Positions 50,714-53,194 of a DNA stretch of 53,194 nucleotides are shown here, one piece after another. The notes under the pieces are model-generated. The model made no database searches and was not told the origin of the DNA. It worked only from the letters and a program-made list of their open reading frames with translations. The stretch covers positions 1-53,194 of the forward strand of contig JAEZFK010000012.1 in the NCBI GenBank assembly GCA_023437715.1. The letters are read 5' to 3'. This stretch comes from Bacillota bacterium. Its GTDB lineage: Bacteria > Bacillota > Clostridia > Lachnospirales > Lachnospiraceae. Every line of letters begins with the position of its first letter. Position 1 is the stretch's first letter. Position numbers and translations under genes: made by a program.

Positions 50714-51598
50714 TCAATCCCTCTCTTCCTCGAAAGTGCCTGTAACCTTCAGCTGTATGATGTTCACCACCATGACCACGGCCAAAAGGATCAGCCCTAC
50801 CGCACAGGCATAGCCTAAGGCACGCTTTTCCACGCCCTGGCGGTAAAGATAGCCTACAATTGTGAGCCCGATGTTGTTGGGGGAATTGTTCCCCTTAAAC
50901 AGCATATTGCTCTCAAGGAACATGGAAAGTCCCGCATAAATACTGATGGTAAGAACATAGACCGTGGTAGGCTTTACCAAAGGCACGGAAATCTTCCGGA
51001 ACTGCTGCCACTTGGAAGCGCCGTCAATGGAGGCCGCCTCATATAATTCCGGTGAAATGCTTTGCAGGCCGGAAAGAAAATAGAGGATATTCACCCCCGT
51101 CCACCTCCAGCAGGCCAGAAGCAGCAGCGCAAAGTAGCTGGTTCCCGCTCCTTTCAGCCATTTGATGGGGTCTAATCCGAAAAAGCCCAGCACCTGGTTA
51201 AACAGAGAGGTGGAGGCCTCTCCGAACATCAGGCGGAAAATCGTACCTGCCACCACAACGGAGGTCAAGGCCGGTATAAAATAGATGGATTTAAAGAAAT
51301 CCGCCTTTTTCATCAGTTTACTGTTTAACAGGGTTGCAAAAAGCATCGGAAAAGGAATCAGAAGAACCAGGGTCCCCACCATGTATTTGAAACTGTTCCA
51401 TAATGCCTTTAAAAATATCTTATCAGACAGCAGCCGCGTATAGTTGTCAAAGCCTACCCACTGTTCCTTTAACACGTCCTGAAAGCTTAAAAGCACGCCG
51501 TTGCAGATAGGAACCAGCCAGAATAGCAACACCGTGATGACAAACGGGCAGATAAATACGTAGGGAGCTATCTTTTTCGAGTAAAAGAGTTTCTTCAT
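50714..51598 (-). CDS. sugar ABC transporter permease (MalF-like)
   Basis: A 294-residue permease with six membrane segments and the EAA loop (YEAASIDGASKWQQFRKISVPLVKP). The ATG at 51598 has AAAAGGGG upstream; the longer frame (to 51655) runs into the gap after the binding-protein gene. Works with the MalG-like permease. Confidence 0.92.
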   Translation of the reverse strand: MKKLFYSKKIAPYVFICPFVITVLLFWLVPICNGVLLSFQDVLKEQWVGFDNYTRLLSDKIFLKALWNSFKYMVGTLVLLIPFPMLFATLLNSKLMKKADFFKSIYFIPALTSVVVAGTIFRLMFGEASTSLFNQVLGFFGLDPIKWLKGAGTSYFALLLLACWRWTGVNILYFLSGLQSISPELYEAASIDGASKWQQFRKISVPLVKPTTVYVLTISIYAGLSMFLESNMLFKGNNSPNNIGLTIVGYLYRQGVEKRALGYACAVGLILLAVVMVVNIIQLKVTGTFEEERD

Positions 51599-51673
51599 TA
51601 TTATATACCCCTTTTCTGATAAAGCCTGTTCAATGGCTGCAGGGGATAGAATCACCTGCAGCCCGGCCTGTTG

Positions 51674-53044
51674 CTATTCTTTAAATTCGTTGCTCAAGGT
51701 ATCCTGTGACTGCTGCAGCGCCTCTTTCACGTCCATGCCGTCCTCGAAAATGCTGTTTAAGGTAACATTGCAGAATTCATTGTTGATGGACGGATATTTT
51801 TCATCCGTATAGGACTGAAGGATGCCGATGCTGTCCTTTGTCTTAAGCAGGGCGTCAAAAGGATAATTGGTGAAATACTGGATGAACTTGTTGTCCGGGT
51901 TCTGTGTGAGAGAAGTATCTGTCCATACAGCCGTATTTACAGGATCAAATCCCAGCACATTCCAGACTTCCTTGTTGGAATCTTCGGAAAGCTTGATAAA
52001 TGCCATTACTTCTGCTGCCAGCGCTGCGTTCTTGCCGCTCTTTACAATGGCTGTTCCCGTACCGCCGCCGCCGATGGTGGCAATTTCACCGTCATTTTCA
52101 TCCCATACGGGCACATTGGCAATGGCAACCTGCTTCTTTAAGTCGCCCATATAATTTACGTATCTTGAGGTCTGCCAGAAAGGCATGATCTGTACGGCAT
52201 ATTCTCCGGAATTATAGTGAGGATAAGCTTCCTCGTTGTCAGGCTGTCCGCCGGGAACCGTTCCAAATGCGCCGGTTTCCTGCATTCCCTTGATGTATTC
52301 CAGAACGTCTATCATTTCCTGGCTGGTTAAATTCAGCTTTCCATCCTTATCAATGTAGTCTCCGCCCTTTTGAGCCAGCATTAAGTTTACCATCCACTGT
52401 GCGGAAGTTTCCACGCAGGCAAAATATTTTCCTGTGGCCTCATGATATTTCACGCCTGCTTCCTTAAACTGATCCCAGGTCTTAATGTCCTTGTAATTGA
52501 TGCCTGCATCGCTTAAAAGCTTTTCATTGTAAAATGCCACCGTGGTTCCTACGTGGGTCGGGAACCCGTAGATCTTGCCGTCCTTTGAGTAAATGTCAAG
52601 CCTGGACTGGACGATTTTATCCTGGTAGGGCTTTACATAATCATTCAGTTCCATCAGGCCGATATTTCCAACCATAAAGGACGGAAACTTTCCAAGCTCA
52701 ATATCCACGATATCCGGTGCGCCTTCTCCTGATTCCAGAGCCAGGGACAGCTTGTTGTGCATATCATCGTACTGCATATTGCTCAGTACCAGCTTCACCT
52801 TTTTATCCGGATGAGCCGCGTTCCACTTTTCCGCCATGGATACATAGAAATCCTGATGAAGCTCAATAAAGGTCCAGACGTTTAATGTGGTCACATCGTC
52901 ACCGCTGACGTCCATGGCTTTTTTTCCTGCGGAAGCCGTATCTTTTGCCGCTTCCGTGCTTCCTCCTTTTCCGCCGCTGCATCCGGCGATCATGGATGCC
53001 GCCATTACTGCGGACAACAGTACTGCTAATACCCGTTTTTTCAT
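51674..53044 (-). CDS. sugar-binding lipoprotein (ABC solute-binding family 1)
   Basis: A 456-residue lipoprotein with signal and lipobox MIAGC (near residue 22), then a Gly/Ser/Ala linker and a large two-lobed sugar-binding domain. AAAGGAGG precedes the ATG. It is the first gene of an operon with two permeases and a GH43 glycosidase, so its ligand is probably a xylan- or arabinan-derived oligosaccharide. Confidence 0.93.
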   Translation of the reverse strand: MKKRVLAVLLSAVMAASMIAGCSGGKGGSTEAAKDTASAGKKAMDVSGDDVTTLNVWTFIELHQDFYVSMAEKWNAAHPDKKVKLVLSNMQYDDMHNKLSLALESGEGAPDIVDIELGKFPSFMVGNIGLMELNDYVKPYQDKIVQSRLDIYSKDGKIYGFPTHVGTTVAFYNEKLLSDAGINYKDIKTWDQFKEAGVKYHEATGKYFACVETSAQWMVNLMLAQKGGDYIDKDGKLNLTSQEMIDVLEYIKGMQETGAFGTVPGGQPDNEEAYPHYNSGEYAVQIMPFWQTSRYVNYMGDLKKQVAIANVPVWDENDGEIATIGGGGTGTAIVKSGKNAALAAEVMAFIKLSEDSNKEVWNVLGFDPVNTAVWTDTSLTQNPDNKFIQYFTNYPFDALLKTKDSIGILQSYTDEKYPSINNEFCNVTLNSIFEDGMDVKEALQQSQDTLSNEFKE

Positions 53045-53071
53045 TATAAATCCTCCTTTTTTACGTTGGTA

Positions 53072-53087
53072 GTGTCAAGTTTGACAC
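53072..53087. promoter_or_regulatory. palindromic operator GTGTCAA-GT-TTGACAC before the GH43 operon
   Basis: Seven-base arms are perfect complements with a two-base centre, 27 bases upstream of the binding-protein ATG. It probably lies near or after the transcript start, which fits a repressor. No clear promoter with good hexamers was found in 53088-53194; a weak TTGTTT-17-TGTAAC pair exists. The regulator gene is not in the window. Confidence 0.65.
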
Positions 53088-53194
53088 CCCGTTTTTTCCT
53101 TCAAAACCTTTATTTTCAAGGGTTACACCATCTTTTTTCACAAAAAAACAATGACCCCCTATTTTTTCGTCAATAATTGAATTACCAACACAAT

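Overview
The window reads as part of a Gram-positive Clostridia chromosome, most likely Lachnospiraceae. The reasons are strong AGGAGG-type ribosome binding sites, lipobox lipoproteins as ABC binding proteins, many sugar ABC operons, a three-cysteine LarE, AzgA-type purine permease, and sigma-A promoters close to TTGACA/TATAAT. No phage, plasmid, CRISPR array, tRNA or rRNA is visible. The only insertion sequence is the 5' end of an IS256-type transposase at the left edge. Most genes are on the minus strand.

Left third (1-11.6 kb, minus strand): a carbohydrate uptake and breakdown region. Read in the direction of transcription it is PfkB kinase, class II aldolase, D-lyxose/D-mannose isomerase, Rbs-type binding protein, double ATPase and permease, then (after a terminator overlapping a fresh promoter) a second, paralogous binding protein, a sensor kinase, a NarL/LuxR-type response regulator and another solute-binding protein. 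A nearly identical 16-bp palindromic site lies upstream of the kinase and of the transporter, suggesting that they share one regulator.

Zinc island (11.6-18.4 kb, minus strand): zur-type repressor, a tiny Cys/His membrane protein, znuA, znuC, znuB, a CxCC COG0523 GTPase, an unusual fusion of a degenerate COG0523-like P-loop domain to a UPF0718/DUF318 permease, and a TIGR03943/DUF1980 protein. A near-perfect promoter drives it.

Middle (18.8-30.5 kb): a coiled-coil protein built of 13 tandem 21-bp repeats; a nucleotidyltransferase-aminotransferase fusion followed by a methyltransferase (a candidate phosphonate or amino-alcohol activation pair); an ABC-F ATPase; a YtcJ-type amidohydrolase; and rpsO-pnp, whose spacer is packed with repeats including a perfect 32-bp hairpin.

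Purine region (29.2-40.3 kb): a Pot-type ABC transporter with adenine deaminase and an MTA/SAH-deaminase-like enzyme in one operon, a divergent LysR regulator with a clear dyad between them, an AzgA-type purine permease and an AllC/HyuC-type amidohydrolase. Together they suggest uptake and breakdown of purines or related compounds.

Right third: a small plus-strand group of DUF2007, GNAT, 2H-phosphoesterase and DinB genes; larB-larC-larE for the nickel-pincer cofactor without larA; a GNAT enzyme, a DEDDh exonuclease with a zinc ribbon, a GT51 glycosyltransferase; and a MalEFG-type sugar ABC operon with a GH43 glycosidase. Start codons were often moved inward from the longest open frame to fit a ribosome binding site. 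Functions are by recognition of families and motifs, with no database search.
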